Source: Nemertoderma westbladi (Eukaryota > Xenacoelomorpha > Nemertodermatida > Nemertodermatidae). Taken from it: a stretch of DNA of 29,205 nucleotides. The position numbers were made by a program, and so were the translations under genes. Below the pieces are notes generated by a model, which saw nothing but the letters and a program-made list of their open reading frames with translations, was not told where the DNA came from and did not search any database. The stretch's first letter is position 1, and every line of letters begins with the position of its first letter. This document shows, piece after piece, positions 10,023 through 21,600 of the stretch. Where the stretch lies: the NCBI GenBank assembly GCA_032718475.1, contig JAUCBJ010006574.1:1-29205 (forward strand), read 5' to 3'.

Positions 10023-10619
10023 ATATATTTCAAAAGTTGATGCGACTTCTAGTTACCGACATATAGCAGTTAATGTGTAACACGCCAGTGTAAATATTAC
10101 TAATTTCCCATTGAATCACAGCTTATCGTGAAATTAATTATTATTCTGGAACATTACTAATTTGCCACTTACTATTATTAGTACTGTATATTAGGTCAAG
10201 CTCTACCCACCCAATCCCCATAGTGTACCAGTACTACGGTGGATGTTGTTGCGAACGATAAAATTGTATGAAATGTCTTCAAATGAACTGCAAACTTTGA
10301 AAAGCTATCATTAAATTTTAGAAATTCAACAAAACTTTTTTCACTTCTCTTTGTAACAACATTTTTACATACATTCGTTTCTAACGTTTCGAAGTAAACG
10401 ACATACTGTACATACATAGGAAGCAAAATACATGCAAATACAAAGAAAGTTTCTTAAAAATACATAATTTAGTGTTTTGATATTTTGCCTGCCTATATTT
10501 GCAAACACACGGCTCACGCACTACTTAATTTGTAAATAGTATTGTTGTTGAGGCGTTACAATTTCGCCAACATAATTTCGTTCCGTATAAAATTCAGCCG
10601 CCGCCGAAATACAATGGAG
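10023..10619. other. 3' flank of the P450 gene
   Basis: A/T-rich sequence downstream (on the - strand) of the P450 stop. No clear polyadenylation hexamer was found on the - strand, and the short open frames look like chance. Confidence 0.4.
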
Positions 10620-12089
10620 TTAATCGACCCTGAGAACGGCCCGTATTTTATACGGTTTTGGTTGTAAAGTAAATCCGGGTTCGGGGTCGTGGAGACTCGG
10701 AAGATCACCGGAGGGATGCAGGGTGAACCGGTGGAGGAGGTGACTGCTAAACAATCGAAACTCCATCTTAGCGAGTCGCTCCCCGGCACAGACGCGGGGT
10801 CCGATTCCAAACGGAATGAATTCCTCCCGCCGAATCAAACACGATTCATCGGTCGATAGGAAATGTTGGGGAAAAAACTCCTCGGGTTTCTCCCAGATTC
10901 CAGGATCTCGCATGACGTTCCACAAATTAGCGATAATCAAGTCACTAGGGTATATGGTGTAATCGTTGAATTTCAACTCGTGTGAAACCTTGTGAGGCAC
11001 AGGTGTCGGGGCAATAACCCCAAATCGCAAAACTTCTAACAAACAAGCCTCGAAATATGGCATCTTAGAGAAATCTTCGAGAGTTGGGAGTCTATCCCTT
11101 CCGATATTTTCGTCTAATATTCGCTGACACTTCCTCTGGATATTCGGATAGACCACCATGACGAGGCCGAACCAGTACATTGAACTAGCTGTTGTCTCAG
11201 AACCAGCTAGGAAAATGTCGCTTATTGAAGTGACCAGGTTTTTGTCCCTGAAAAAAGATGCCGTTTCTGTCTGCCCTAAATCCATCCATTTTTTCTCCTC
11301 TATAATGTGACAATCAATATAATCTCTAGGCGAACTATAATCTATTGTTGAGCGGTGCTCCGTGATCTTTCTTTTAAAAATCTCATTCATTTTATATCTT
11401 AATGTATATCGATTTGTTTTATCGCTGAGGAACAAATTAGCGAGAAATTCTGGTATTATGGCTAAAATAGGGTTAACCCGAAATTGTAGATTCACTAAAT
11501 CATTAAGACAATTAAATTCGTCGTCGTCATAATCAAATCGTTCAGGAAACACAACACTACTAATAACATTAGAAACCGCCTTCCCAACAATTTTACAACA
11601 ATCAAATTCCACCCCATTCAACTTGGCAATCCAATCATTAAGCATACCAGCCTCTTCCACAATGCGGTTCTCGAAGCTACTTTTACCCAGATAGAACTGT
11701 CGTAACACAGACATAAACAGCTTTCGCTGGTGAGTCCAAAGATTACCACTCGATACAATAATTCCATCAGGGAGTTCGTATTTATCGTGTCGGTTAGAAA
11801 ACAGTCCGCCATTTTCAACAAACGCTTGTTTAATGACAAGGAACGAATTCAGGACGATAACTGACGACGGGCCTGGAATTCGCACACGAATAATATCCGA
11901 ATTAAGTTCTTTGCACCATCTGGACCACGCGAGTGTTCTATTGCTGCGCGTGTTGTATAAACCAATGAGATTACCGATGATAGGCAGTCCCGGGGGGGTT
12001 GGAGGCCGGACGGACTTGTGTCGGTTCGAAATTAAATATAGGACAATGATGAAGGCAATTACAATCAAAAAAATACTAATGAAATCCAT
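10620..12089 (-). CDS. cytochrome P450, CYP2-clan, intronless
   Basis: A heme-thiolate monooxygenase of the endoplasmic reticulum. It is complete at 489 residues, the usual length. A hydrophobic N-terminal anchor (residues about 3-20) is followed by the proline hinge PPTPPGLP (29-36). The C-helix WTHQR is at 118-122 and the I-helix oxygen-activation motif AGSETT at 295-300. The K-helix ExxR is at 352-355 (EVLR). The FFPQHF region (405-410) has His where many P450s have Arg, which is usual in CYP2 proteins. The heme loop FGIGPRVCAG has its ligand Cys at 434. The ATG context (AGTATGG) is favourable. The frame has no introns, so it is either a single-exon family member or a retrocopy; no poly(A) tract was seen. 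Substrate cannot be predicted. A hAT element lies 121 bp upstream of the start. Confidence 0.93.
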   Translation of the reverse strand: MDFISIFLIVIAFIIVLYLISNRHKSVRPPTPPGLPIIGNLIGLYNTRSNRTLAWSRWCKELNSDIIRVRIPGPSSVIVLNSFLVIKQAFVENGGLFSNRHDKYELPDGIIVSSGNLWTHQRKLFMSVLRQFYLGKSSFENRIVEEAGMLNDWIAKLNGVEFDCCKIVGKAVSNVISSVVFPERFDYDDDEFNCLNDLVNLQFRVNPILAIIPEFLANLFLSDKTNRYTLRYKMNEIFKRKITEHRSTIDYSSPRDYIDCHIIEEKKWMDLGQTETASFFRDKNLVTSISDIFLAGSETTASSMYWFGLVMVVYPNIQRKCQRILDENIGRDRLPTLEDFSKMPYFEACLLEVLRFGVIAPTPVPHKVSHELKFNDYTIYPSDLIIANLWNVMRDPGIWEKPEEFFPQHFLSTDESCLIRREEFIPFGIGPRVCAGERLAKMEFRLFSSHLLHRFTLHPSGDLPSLHDPEPGFTLQPKPYKIRAVLRVD

Positions 12090-12202
12090 ACTTATAGGAC
12101 CTGCAGGAACTACTGTAATCTAAGTTAGGCTCACTTTATGTATGTCAGTACAGCTGTACACTGTACAGTATTATGATTGATTACGGAAACATTTAATTAT
12201 AT

Positions 12203-12210
12203 TGGTAGGG
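12203..12210. repeat. hAT target-site duplication, left copy
   Basis: TGGTAGGG immediately before the element, repeated exactly at 13443-13450. Eight bp is the hallmark length for hAT insertion. Confidence 0.93.
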
Positions 12211-13442
12211 CAGGGACGGATTAAGGGGGGGGCAACAGGGGCAGCTGCCGGGGGCCCGTAAGTTGGAAGGGGCCCGCAAGTTGAGAGAAATTTACAGCAC
12301 ATTATCTCACTGACAGACTGATAAAACAACCTAATTTATTTATTTATTTCTGGCTGTTCAATAAATATTTATATCTCACATATAGCACCATTGATAGACA
12401 GATACGATTAGAGAATGCCATTGAAATAAAATAGAAGGGCCCTTAAATGGTAGGCAACGGATAGCAGAAGCCAATGTTGTAAATATTCATTCCAGAACAT
12501 GTAATTATTTAACTTGAGAGTGAACCAGTAGTTGGATAAGCAAGGAGTTGCATTTACTATGTTACCTCGATTCGGCTACCCAGACTGGACTCGCAGCTAC
12601 TACTGTATGCCGCTAGCCAGGCAACCAATAGGGTGAAGGAGAGTTGATTATATTGGCTGTCTGGCTAGCGGCGTAGCTGTCTGTGGTTGCCAAGTGAAGG
12701 AGGTTAATGTGCTGAGCGAAAGGGCTTTCCATCCAATTGTAACAATGATATTGCATTGGATTGGTACGTTAATTATAAGTGTATTAAGTGCTCATAATAC
12801 AGTAGTATCGTAATCATTATTGTATTGTTAATAATATTTTAATTATTTTAATCACTGCGCTGATTCTTCGGAAGTAAATTTTATTTTGTTTCTTTCTTTT
12901 TGCATAATTAAATTACTTAAAGCCGCGCCGAGATATACACAATATCCCATAAAATGTTTAAAATACTGTTTAAAGTGTTTAAAAAAATGTTTAAAGGAAA
13001 ACGTTAGCAAAAATTTGGATTTGAATGAATAGTAATTTATTACTGTATTACAATTATTAACATTTTACTTTTCTTTTCAATTAGATTTATCTGAAATCAT
13101 TCACGAGTTCAGTAGTCACAAAGGATGGCAAAACGCGTTTTTTAAGTAATTTTTGTATCTAATTCATTGATTTGCCGATTATTTTCAAAATTATATCACA
13201 ATCAATCAAAGTCACACATTATTTCTCAGAATCTGTCAGAATGTCAGTCGTACCTAAATATACAATTGATTGATGTCTTTTGGTGTAAATTTTTTGGAAA
13301 AAATAATAATTACTTTTTACCAACGGGGTCCAAAATTTTTTGCAATTGGTTTTCGTGGGGGGTGGGTGGGGGGGGAATTGGTGGGTTAGGGGCCCGTAAG
13401 TTGCGACTGCCGGGGGGCCAGAAAATCCATAATCCGTCCCTG
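12211..13442. mobile_element. non-autonomous hAT-type DNA transposon
   Basis: The ends are a perfect 13-bp inverted repeat, CAGGGACGGATTA and TAATCCGTCCCTG, flanked by the identical 8-bp duplication TGGTAGGG. Subterminal GC-rich words (GGCCCGTAAGTTG, CTGCCGGGGG) recur near both ends in the same orientation. The 1232-bp interior is mostly A/T-rich, contains no transposase frame I can recognise, and includes a long hairpin at 12609-12672. It is therefore a deletion derivative or MITE-like element mobilised in trans. It sits upstream of the P450 gene and may contribute to or disrupt its promoter. Confidence 0.93.
12609..12672. repeat. inverted repeat (hairpin) inside the hAT element
   Basis: GCCGCTAGCCAG (12609-12620) pairs with CTGGCTAGCGGC (12661-12672). 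Inside it, CCAATA (12625-12630) pairs with TATTGG (12651-12656). The stem is perfect except for short internal bulges. Confidence 0.85.
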
Positions 13443-13450
13443 TGGTAGGG
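13443..13450. repeat. hAT target-site duplication, right copy
   Basis: TGGTAGGG immediately after the element end, identical to 12203-12210. Confidence 0.93.
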
Positions 13451-13925
13451 TGCTATTATAATTAAACATACACCTAATATAATGTAGTATTATTTGTATT
13501 TGTAACTTGGGTTAGACCCATACCCATATAGCCCTTCAATTACACATTATGATGATCAATTGCTCCTAGAAGTTGTTGTATATTATACCCTGTATTGAGC
13601 CATAATAAAGCTTGTGGGGCGAGCGACGAAAGTAAGCGAGCTTAGCATACCGGTACCACTAACTCAATCGGTGTGTCTGTCGTTCTGTCGTGTCCAACAT
13701 TAAACGTTAATAACTCAGCCAAATCTCGATGAAATCTATCCAAACTTGGTACACATGTTGTTTGGCAAAAGTTTAGACATTTTCCAAGTTGAATTTGCGT
13801 GTGGCCTTCGAGAAGCTAAGATAATAGCAGTTCGTTAATTAAATTAAAATTAATGAAGTTGGTAAGGGTAAAAACAGAATTTCTTACATTATGTCAACAT
13901 AACAGCGTTCTGGTGAATTACTCGT
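13451..13925. other. noncoding stretch with dispersed-repeat copy
   Basis: No gene is seen. It holds the 13611-13649 copy of a dispersed repeat followed by TCGGTGTGTCTGT and the unassigned sequence CCAAACTTGGTACACATG. Confidence 0.4.
13611..13649 (+). repeat. dispersed repeat copy A (related copy at 17501-17538)
   Basis: CTTGTGGGGC, then an AGC..ACGAA core, then GAGCTTAGCATA, in the same order and orientation as at 17501. A TCGGTGTGTCTGT block follows both copies. It is probably the edge of a diverged dispersed repeat family. Confidence 0.65.
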
Positions 13926-13954
13926 AACGCTGCAAAGTACTACTTTGCAGCGTT
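13926..13954. repeat. 29-bp perfect palindrome
   Basis: Fourteen-base arms (AACGCTGCAAAGTA and its complement) around one central base. The same words form part of the foldback element at 14320-14464, and another arm copy lies at 13973, so this is a related repeat end. Confidence 0.85.
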
Positions 13955-14319
13955 GCGGCCTATAGGACGGATCGCTGCAAAGTAACAACTTAAATTACCG
14001 TATTCCAGAATTTATTATTTCCATTTACATTAATGTTTGCAAAGTGCGTGCGTCCAGTTTGCAGTAACGGGACTAGCTACTGTATGTAAATAATTGTGAC
14101 TCAGTTTGCTAAAACCCAAATCAAATCAAATCCAAGCTGGAGATAACTTCCAATAAACTTTAATTAGATTTAAATGTATAATTAATACTGTGTACCTGTT
14201 AATAAATTTCACTTATATTCGATATAGTACATGATTAAAATGTATAAATGAGCATCCATAAAATCCTTTCTTCACATACCGAACGCTGATAAGTTGTGAC
14301 ATAATGTAACAAAATTACA

Positions 14320-14464
14320 TACATCATTGCTTGCAAAGGTCACTTTTCAGCGTTAAAGACCCTTGTTTATTTATGTAAACCTCCCTCGCTGCGCTCGCTC
14401 AGTACATAAATAAATTCGGGTCATACATAACGCTGCAAAGTGCTACTTTGCATACAATGATGTA
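14320..14464. repeat. foldback (hairpin MITE-like) element with arms of about 60 bp
   Basis: Left arm 14320-14377 and right arm 14403-14464 are near-complementary along their length. Matching blocks in order are TACATCATTG, TGCAAAG, AGCGTT, GACCC and a perfect TTTATTTATGTA. A 25-base loop (14378-14402) contains CTCGCTGCGCTCGCTC. It has no coding capacity. Confidence 0.8.
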
Positions 14465-15426
14465 AATAGTTATTTCAACATGACTTTTAATGGAAATTAA
14501 TTCTTTTATAGTACTTTTATACTTAAAAATTATACAGCTGTAATCCCCATACCCAATTCCATTAAGAGTTTTTAATTAGTTCAAGTGATTTGCTTTAAGA
14601 AATGTGTTTTTAATTGATCTAAACGTAATTAAGTTAAAATGCATTCCATCACTCTATTCTTCCAGCTCCATCACTCCTTGGCATTCTTAATATTGCCTAT
14701 TAGATGGGAACCCAGTATCACTACTATCGGCATAAGGTAAGTTTTAATAATTTTTACAAATTGGGTTGCCTCCGCACATAAAAATATATTACTTTTAAAA
14801 CACAAATTTCCCGTTAATACCTCTGCCTTTCATTAATCCTATGTGCTCCTTTGGGTTGGGGTGGTGCAGATTAAAAGGACGGTTGAAGCAAGGGGGGAAC
14901 TTTCCTCTCTTCTTTGATTTATTCTTATTGGCGGTTTGGTTAAATTTCTTAATTACTTATTTAAATTTCTTAAGTACCGACTTTGAGATAGAATTGCTCA
15001 ATATTAATCTGTATCCGATATCTGAACCTCGTCCTGCGCGAAGGCCCCACGAACGTGTTTAAAATGTAGACAATTTCCTCACCAATATTACCATCCCCAT
15101 CCCCACCCCCACCCCATCCCCACCACCATCCCCATCTCCATCCCCATCACCCCATCGTTTAATTTATATCACTTGTTGATTGAGATACAAATTCATGATG
15201 TCGTAAAGTTATCAAGATATTTAATGATCAATCATCTCAATAATTAACGCTTTAGTCTCTAATTAATTCCAAATAAATTACAACACTAAACACTACATTT
15301 ATAATAAATTAGCTAATAAGCCTACTTACAGTATACATAGGCCTACATTAGTTATATCGCTTATATTAGGCCTAGGCCTACATGGTACGCGTGCAATATT
15401 AAATAAACTATGATGTCAAAAATATG
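14465..15426. other. noncoding stretch downstream of the RFX4-like gene
   Basis: No gene is supported. It holds a CCCCAT microsatellite (about 15090-15156) and A/T-rich DNA with AGGCCTAC words near 15340-15380. Part of it should be the 3' untranslated region of the - strand gene, but I cannot place the cleavage site. Confidence 0.45.
15090..15156. repeat. CCCCAT/CCCCAC microsatellite
   Basis: An irregular run of CCATCCCCAT, CCCCACC and CCATCTCCAT units; a simple C-rich repeat. Confidence 0.85.
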
Positions 15427-15697
15427 TTAGAGATGTTGTTGGTCTTTGTTTATTGTTGCTTTGGCAATGTGTTCGTTGTTATTCTTGATGTCATTTGTAG
15501 GGGATGTCTTAGCTTGTTTCTCTGGCATCCCATACATGGATTCCGTGTGATCCGCTAAGGGGCGTTTGTAGTACTGTTCCTCGAAGTTGTTGTTGACGCT
15601 GTACATGAGACCGTAGAAGCTGGAATAAGATTGGTTGGCTGGTTGGGTGTGGTAAGCCGAGTAGTATACCTGCGACTGGTTGTGGCCCGTAGTATCA
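15427..15697 (-). CDS. RFX4: RFX4-like terminal coding exon G
   Basis: 271 bp with acceptor TTACATTGCAG|TGATAC and TAA stop at 15427-15429. Encodes a Tyr/Gln/Asn-rich, probably disordered tail ([20 protein letters not shown] and similar) that may be a transactivation region. Phase agreement is perfect. Confidence 0.78.
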
Positions 15698-18600
15698 CTG
15701 CAATGTAAATTAAAAGGTTGTTGGAAATTTGCAAATCAAGTAACTATTCCCGGTAAAAACTTAACGCAAAGTTTGCCTTGTGTATATGTGAATAATGTTA
15801 CATCATACTGTATATGTTACAATAATATTAATAATAATATCCATTATTCACATTAAGTAAAATTTTGCGAAGTTTATGTTTTAAATTACCATTGATCATA
15901 GCTAACTATAGCTACGAGTACCTTGAATCAAAGACAAGAAAATGGTCATGGCTGACCATTTTGGATAAGGGTAATATTGGTTGAAGTATTTTTCAGGTCG
16001 CGGATGGCTGACTGCCTCTCCTCCAAATACATCTCACAGGATCAATATGTGCAATACATTGTTGTTATGGTAACACAAAAATACATTCAAACGTACATTA
16101 ATTTTAAGTATCAATTTATTATTTAATAATAGTTTTATACTAAGCAACGACTGTTACTGTAGTAGATTTAAGAGACTACTCAAATTTCAATGCATCGTCC
16201 ACTCACGGTAACATATCGCCGCCATATAGGTCTACTGCAATGCAAGCATGTTAAAAATTACTCCTTTTTGTATCTATTCCGTGAAAAATGTCTCTGGATC
16301 ACCCCAGTGCCAGAATGATGAACCACGTTCCAAGGTTCGAGGATGTCAACAGTTACTCCGTCCGTCAATCATTCAAACAACCTTTCCGGCCAAATTCCCG
16401 CCCCAACAGAATGACGCATGTCATCCGACATCCCAAAGACTACCTACGCAAACCCACATATTGTCGCAACAAACCCACTCAGAAATTCAATAACCCTCTG
16501 TGGTACCTTGGATACGCCGGAAAAACAATGGCAAAACCCACGGCGCGATCTACCGACGTGGTTCTCTCTGAAATACTCGGGGCGGATCGCAATAAACACA
16601 AATACTCGGATGCTTGGAAACTGTTAGGAGACAAGAGACCCCGCAACGGTCATTATAAGAGATCGCCGCGTCCACAGTGGACTGGATTCCAGGAAAACAT
16701 AAATCCCAAACGAGAAGCTACGAAACGGCCTCCCGAACTGCCCCATATTTGTTCCCCGAAAGTTAAATATCGTAGGTACAATACGGGGTTGCCAGTGGCT
16801 GTACGAAACTATACAACGGATGGATTCGAGAGCGCCCCGACGTGGATGTGTATGGAACCCGCTGAGAAGGCGGGGGATAATGTGTCGCAATGGCAGAAAA
16901 CCAGAACTCGTATTCATTTTACGAAGCCATTCGACCCAATTGAAGAACTTTAGACCACAGATTTGCATTTACATTTATATTATCTTAATCTTAATCTTAA
17001 AGTCAATCTTAATGACTTGTAGCCCATTATACTAATACTAAAGTAACTGTAATATTTTAGTCTGCAGTACTTAATCCTATCACCAATTAATTATACAGTA
17101 CGTTCGGTACATTTACTATAATTTCAGTTCCGTCTTATAATTCTGACTAAAATTAACGAAAAAAACAAATAATCACCATATTTTTGTGATCTGCAGTTCT
17201 ATATTTTTCTATATTGTACATTTGTCAGGCAGGATACATCCGTATACAGTATAGTTTTACTTATTCAAGGGGACAGTACCAAACTGTATATAATTAATGG
17301 CCTATTTTATTTCTGTTTGATATTATAAATAATATATTGCTATAACTCACCCAGGAGTACCCGTTTGTCTCATCTGCCTGTTCACACCTTGGTCTGGCGT
17401 CGCCACTGCTGAACCCCCTTGTTGCATCACGTAATTGAAGTAAGCGCTTTGGTACCCTAAACAAAAATATTTATTCATTTACATTCCAACTATAATTATA
17501 CTTGTGGGGCTAGCCACGAAATTAAAGAGCTTAGCATAAGGGTAGGCCTACCAAATACTATCTCAACCTCGTCACTGTCTGACGGTCGGTCGGTGTGTCT
17601 GTAGGTCTAATCTTTGAAAGCTGATTTATCAGGAACTCTCCTCTTTCTTAAACTAAAACTTGGTTTAGAAAGTTTACATACAGACAGACTTCTACAGTTC
17701 GTCTGTCGGCCGCTAGGGGGCTAACATTCCTTTAGTTGTATTCCGTTCAAGCTGAAACGTGGCATATACAGTACTACTGCTGCTCTAAACTCTAAATAAT
17801 CGCATCTTACGTTTCCGATGAATTCTATGTGACTTTCAAATCCTGGAAAGCCTATTCAAGGCTGCCCATGCCTTTCCCTTACGTATTCGAAGGTCCTCAC
17901 CTGACTTCCGGATCCATGATCCCAGGTAACAGAAGTCGTCCACATGCTCAAGCATACCATCCTTTGAGCTTATGCTCATCCGGTCAGAGACTTGGTGAGG
18001 ACTTTCAAAGTTAACTGTCAAATCTTTGGTCTTTTTGGAGTTAATAAAAAGACCAAAACTAGAAGCAGCCTGTTCTAATAAGCTGAGGAGCCGTTGGGCT
18101 CCCTCTAGTGATTCTGAGAGTACTCCTAAGTCATGAAGCAAAGTCTAGATCAGTTCGGTAATTGGCGGGATTTCCTCGACTTCTGGAGCCAGTAGGTGGA
18201 GTTACCATCGCCTTATCATCATTGTGATGATCTAAGGACATGCGTAGAATATAGTCAACCACAATTATGAACAAGAATGGCGCAAGTGTGTCTCCCTGGA
18301 GGACTCCCCATAACACTTCAAATGGTTCTGTGTCACCGTCAACAGTAGACACAAATGTTGCCGACATTTGAACTGTGCACCAGGTTTAACACCCCTGTGA
18401 GCCGATCTTAAGAGTTAAATATAAAGGTAAGGTGGCAGTCTATTAGATATCATGGATTCCATTCTCTCCCAGTCAAGCTATATAGCTATTCAACTTAACG
18501 CTTCTTCGTAAAGCTTTGGAGAGTATTTTATCAAGGTCTGTTACATTTACGTTATTTGTAAGCCTGCTTATTTATTATATTGCTTCACAACCCTAAGTTT

Positions 18601-21600
18601 CAGTCAAATGGCGTCTGGCTGCTGCATCCACTATCGAAGATGTCGTTGTAATTTCAAGAAATCTAAGTCAAATTTGAGATCAAAGAGATTACATTGACCT
18701 TATATTGGGTAACGCCATATGTCTGGGGTCTTTGAACTGTACATACCCAGCAGCTAAAACGTATCTAAACTTTGCTCCAGTTATAACCACCGGACTAATT
18801 CCATTGTCATTAGCTGGAGACCCCCCGCCAACTCTCTATTATTATTGTCATCAACTGTTGCTTCTCATTGTCCGTGAAGGGGTTGGCACAGGGCCACAAC
18901 TGTTACAACCCTAATCCCATTCGCTATTGTTGCAATCCGAGAAGGTATGACGATTTACCGGGCTGTTTAACTAACTGGAAATCGGAGGGATTAATTCATG
19001 CAGTTAATGAGTGCTGCTTTGTTCGATTAATATACTAGGCTGGTCGGTACCAGTCGACCGTTCCGTTTCGTTTCAACACCTTTTCGCCTCCGGTCTCTTC
19101 TAATGCCCCTCACAAATATTTAAGAAAAGGAATGTATTTAACATTTCAGTTACAGTGCTTCACCACACCTACGGTAAATTTAATTTTGAATATAAAAATT
19201 CTACAGTTTATAATTTGAATTTACATTTTAATTATATATTTGATATAAGTTTTATTTATTTCAGTTACATTTTAAAACTGATTGGTAATTAATGTCTCCA
19301 TCATCATTGCCTTATATTTTCAATTCATTGCAAATGTATATCTTCACGCAAGATCTTCACGCAAGTAACCGGTATGCAATTAACCCAAATCCTGATAGCG
19401 ACAGCCTTCAAGGCATCATTCCGAACTCTATTGCCAGATTTAACTTATTCCCATCCCCAACTCGCTGTTAATCTGTGTATATAGTACCTACAGCTACAAT
19501 ACAGATTATATTTTATCAAACTGTGTTGGTCTACAGGGATATTTTAGTTCATTTTATTTTAAAGACTATCTACAGGGCCCAGATAGGGGGGCTTTCGACG
19601 CATAAAAATTCATCCTTCTCCAGGGGAAATTCGACGCAAATAAAAGCTGATTACTCTCAAAAATAAAACTGTAACCTGTTCCATTGTGTTTATTTTATTG
19701 TTTTGGTTAAAATAACGTGCCACTGTAACCTGCTCCTTTCCCTGAATTGAGAATTTAACATTGAGACGGGATATTAATTTGCCAAGATGGGATTTGCGTC
19801 CAGTCCCCCCCCCCCCCCCCCTGTCTCACTGGGCATTAATCGAATTAGTAAAGTTATATATTGCATCTCATTGCGTGAATTTTTCAGCGCTGTATCTTAC
19901 CGGGATTGGTCGGCCATTTCGTTTCGTGAAACTGCGGTGAAGTCGGATAGACAGATCGCGGAGTCCGTCGGTTGGAATCTTTGGGAGTCGTTCGTAAAAC
20001 GTTGTCATGGTAATCTAAATAAATAGCAACAAGTTTAGGTCGCATAGTTACTGGAAATTGTGCAATCTGTGAATCTAACATGAAGCCTGATTGTATATAG
20101 TAGCGTAATATTATACAAAATGTTATAAACGCACTAAGAGAACATAGAAAACGCATTAAGATATGTAGTTGAACAAAAAATAGTAAATATTCTATCCATG
20201 GATATATAACAATAGATTCCAGATTAAGGTCCTTTCAAGACCTGTATTATTTAACAATAGATTCCAGATTAAGGTCCTTTCAAGACCTGTATTATTTATT
20301 AATATCAGGTCATGGTCCCATCACATACGGTATTACTTTACTAACCTGTTCTCGAAAGTTCGCCATTAATTAACTTAAACAGTTCCTTGGTTCGTTCTTG
20401 AGAGTTGATTGACTCAACAATGTATTGGATATAATCGTCGCACATTAAATGAATTAAATGAAACGAACCTAAATATAAACAAAAGTAAAATTAAAATGGT
20501 AGACATGCAGAAATATAATAACAATCATTGTGATTTATATATTTTATACTTCTTATTTTAATTTGAAACTTAACGAAAAATAACTTACCAAAACTCGCGG
20601 CTCCTTGGAGAGTTAGATCGCGTATAATTCTCGTCCCGAAACAAGACCATATGAGTAGGAACTGTCTAGTAATGTGTCTGCACCTGTTGGGTGTTTCGTA
20701 ACTGGGGTCCTTCACACATCTCTGCACCATTGAGTCCATCCATTCTATATAAGCGTCCATGGAACCTTTGCTTTGGAGAATATCCTCAAACTCATTGCAC
20801 ACTGTAAGGAACACAAATTGTTAGTTCAATTACTCCTGATATATTTTACGAACTTGAATGTCCCTCTTAATTAAGGGCTGAAACTCTTAATCGCATAAAA
20901 GCTTTAAATATAACAGAGATGAGGCTACTGTAGCATGCATAATATAGATTCACACGTATACTTATTAGCGCTCCAAATAAAATTATACCATATTATTATC
21001 ATTTTGAAATTAAAGTTTCACTAACATTGTGATTGGCAAATTGTTACATTATGAAATTATTAAATTTAATGAGATCAAATAGTATGAAAATTCACTATTA
21101 AAGAGACTCGTTTCTTTATGTAAATTTCCTTCAGTGCTCGAGTGGTTCATATCGCCGAAAAGTGATTATTTTCACGGAAAGGTTTTAATAAGTTATTAAA
21201 TCTGTCAACATAAATTATTTTATATTTAAAATTACTTGAAGAAGATGGGTATAATACTTACATGCAATAAGTAAATCATAGTAATTCTGTTTGCAGCAAT
21301 CCATACTGTATAAAGTCTGTCTGATTATTGAATTTAAATCGATTGTCTGCCAATCTTCCAACATCTTTGAGGTCATATCATTGGAACCGATTACCGTTTT
21401 CGAAGCTTGGCACAAGTGATTCAGGGAGAGTTGTCGCTTGAGTACTTGAGAGAAACGATGGGCCACTGCGCGAAATACGATAAAATTATAAAATAAAATA
21501 AAGTTATATTATTTAAGTAATAAATAAACTCCGAAGGAGAAAAATAAAAAAAATAGCCAGTGATACCTTACACATAGGTAGTTCTCACATACAAGTACAA

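Noticed and set aside
13167-13448. 93-codon open frame at the right end of the hAT element
   Set aside because: Low-complexity Gly-rich end encoded by the G-rich subterminal repeat; no transposase motif.
14378-14402. CTCGCTGCGCTCGCTC resembling a viral terminal-repeat motif
   Set aside because: It is the short loop of a foldback repeat and only a simple self-complementary word. No other viral feature is present.
18705-18914. 69-codon + strand frame in the RFX4-like intron
   Set aside because: No motif, no good start context, and it lies in a decayed repeat-rich intron.
19805-19821. Run of 17 C
   Set aside because: Simple homopolymer, possibly of uncertain length in the assembly; no associated feature.
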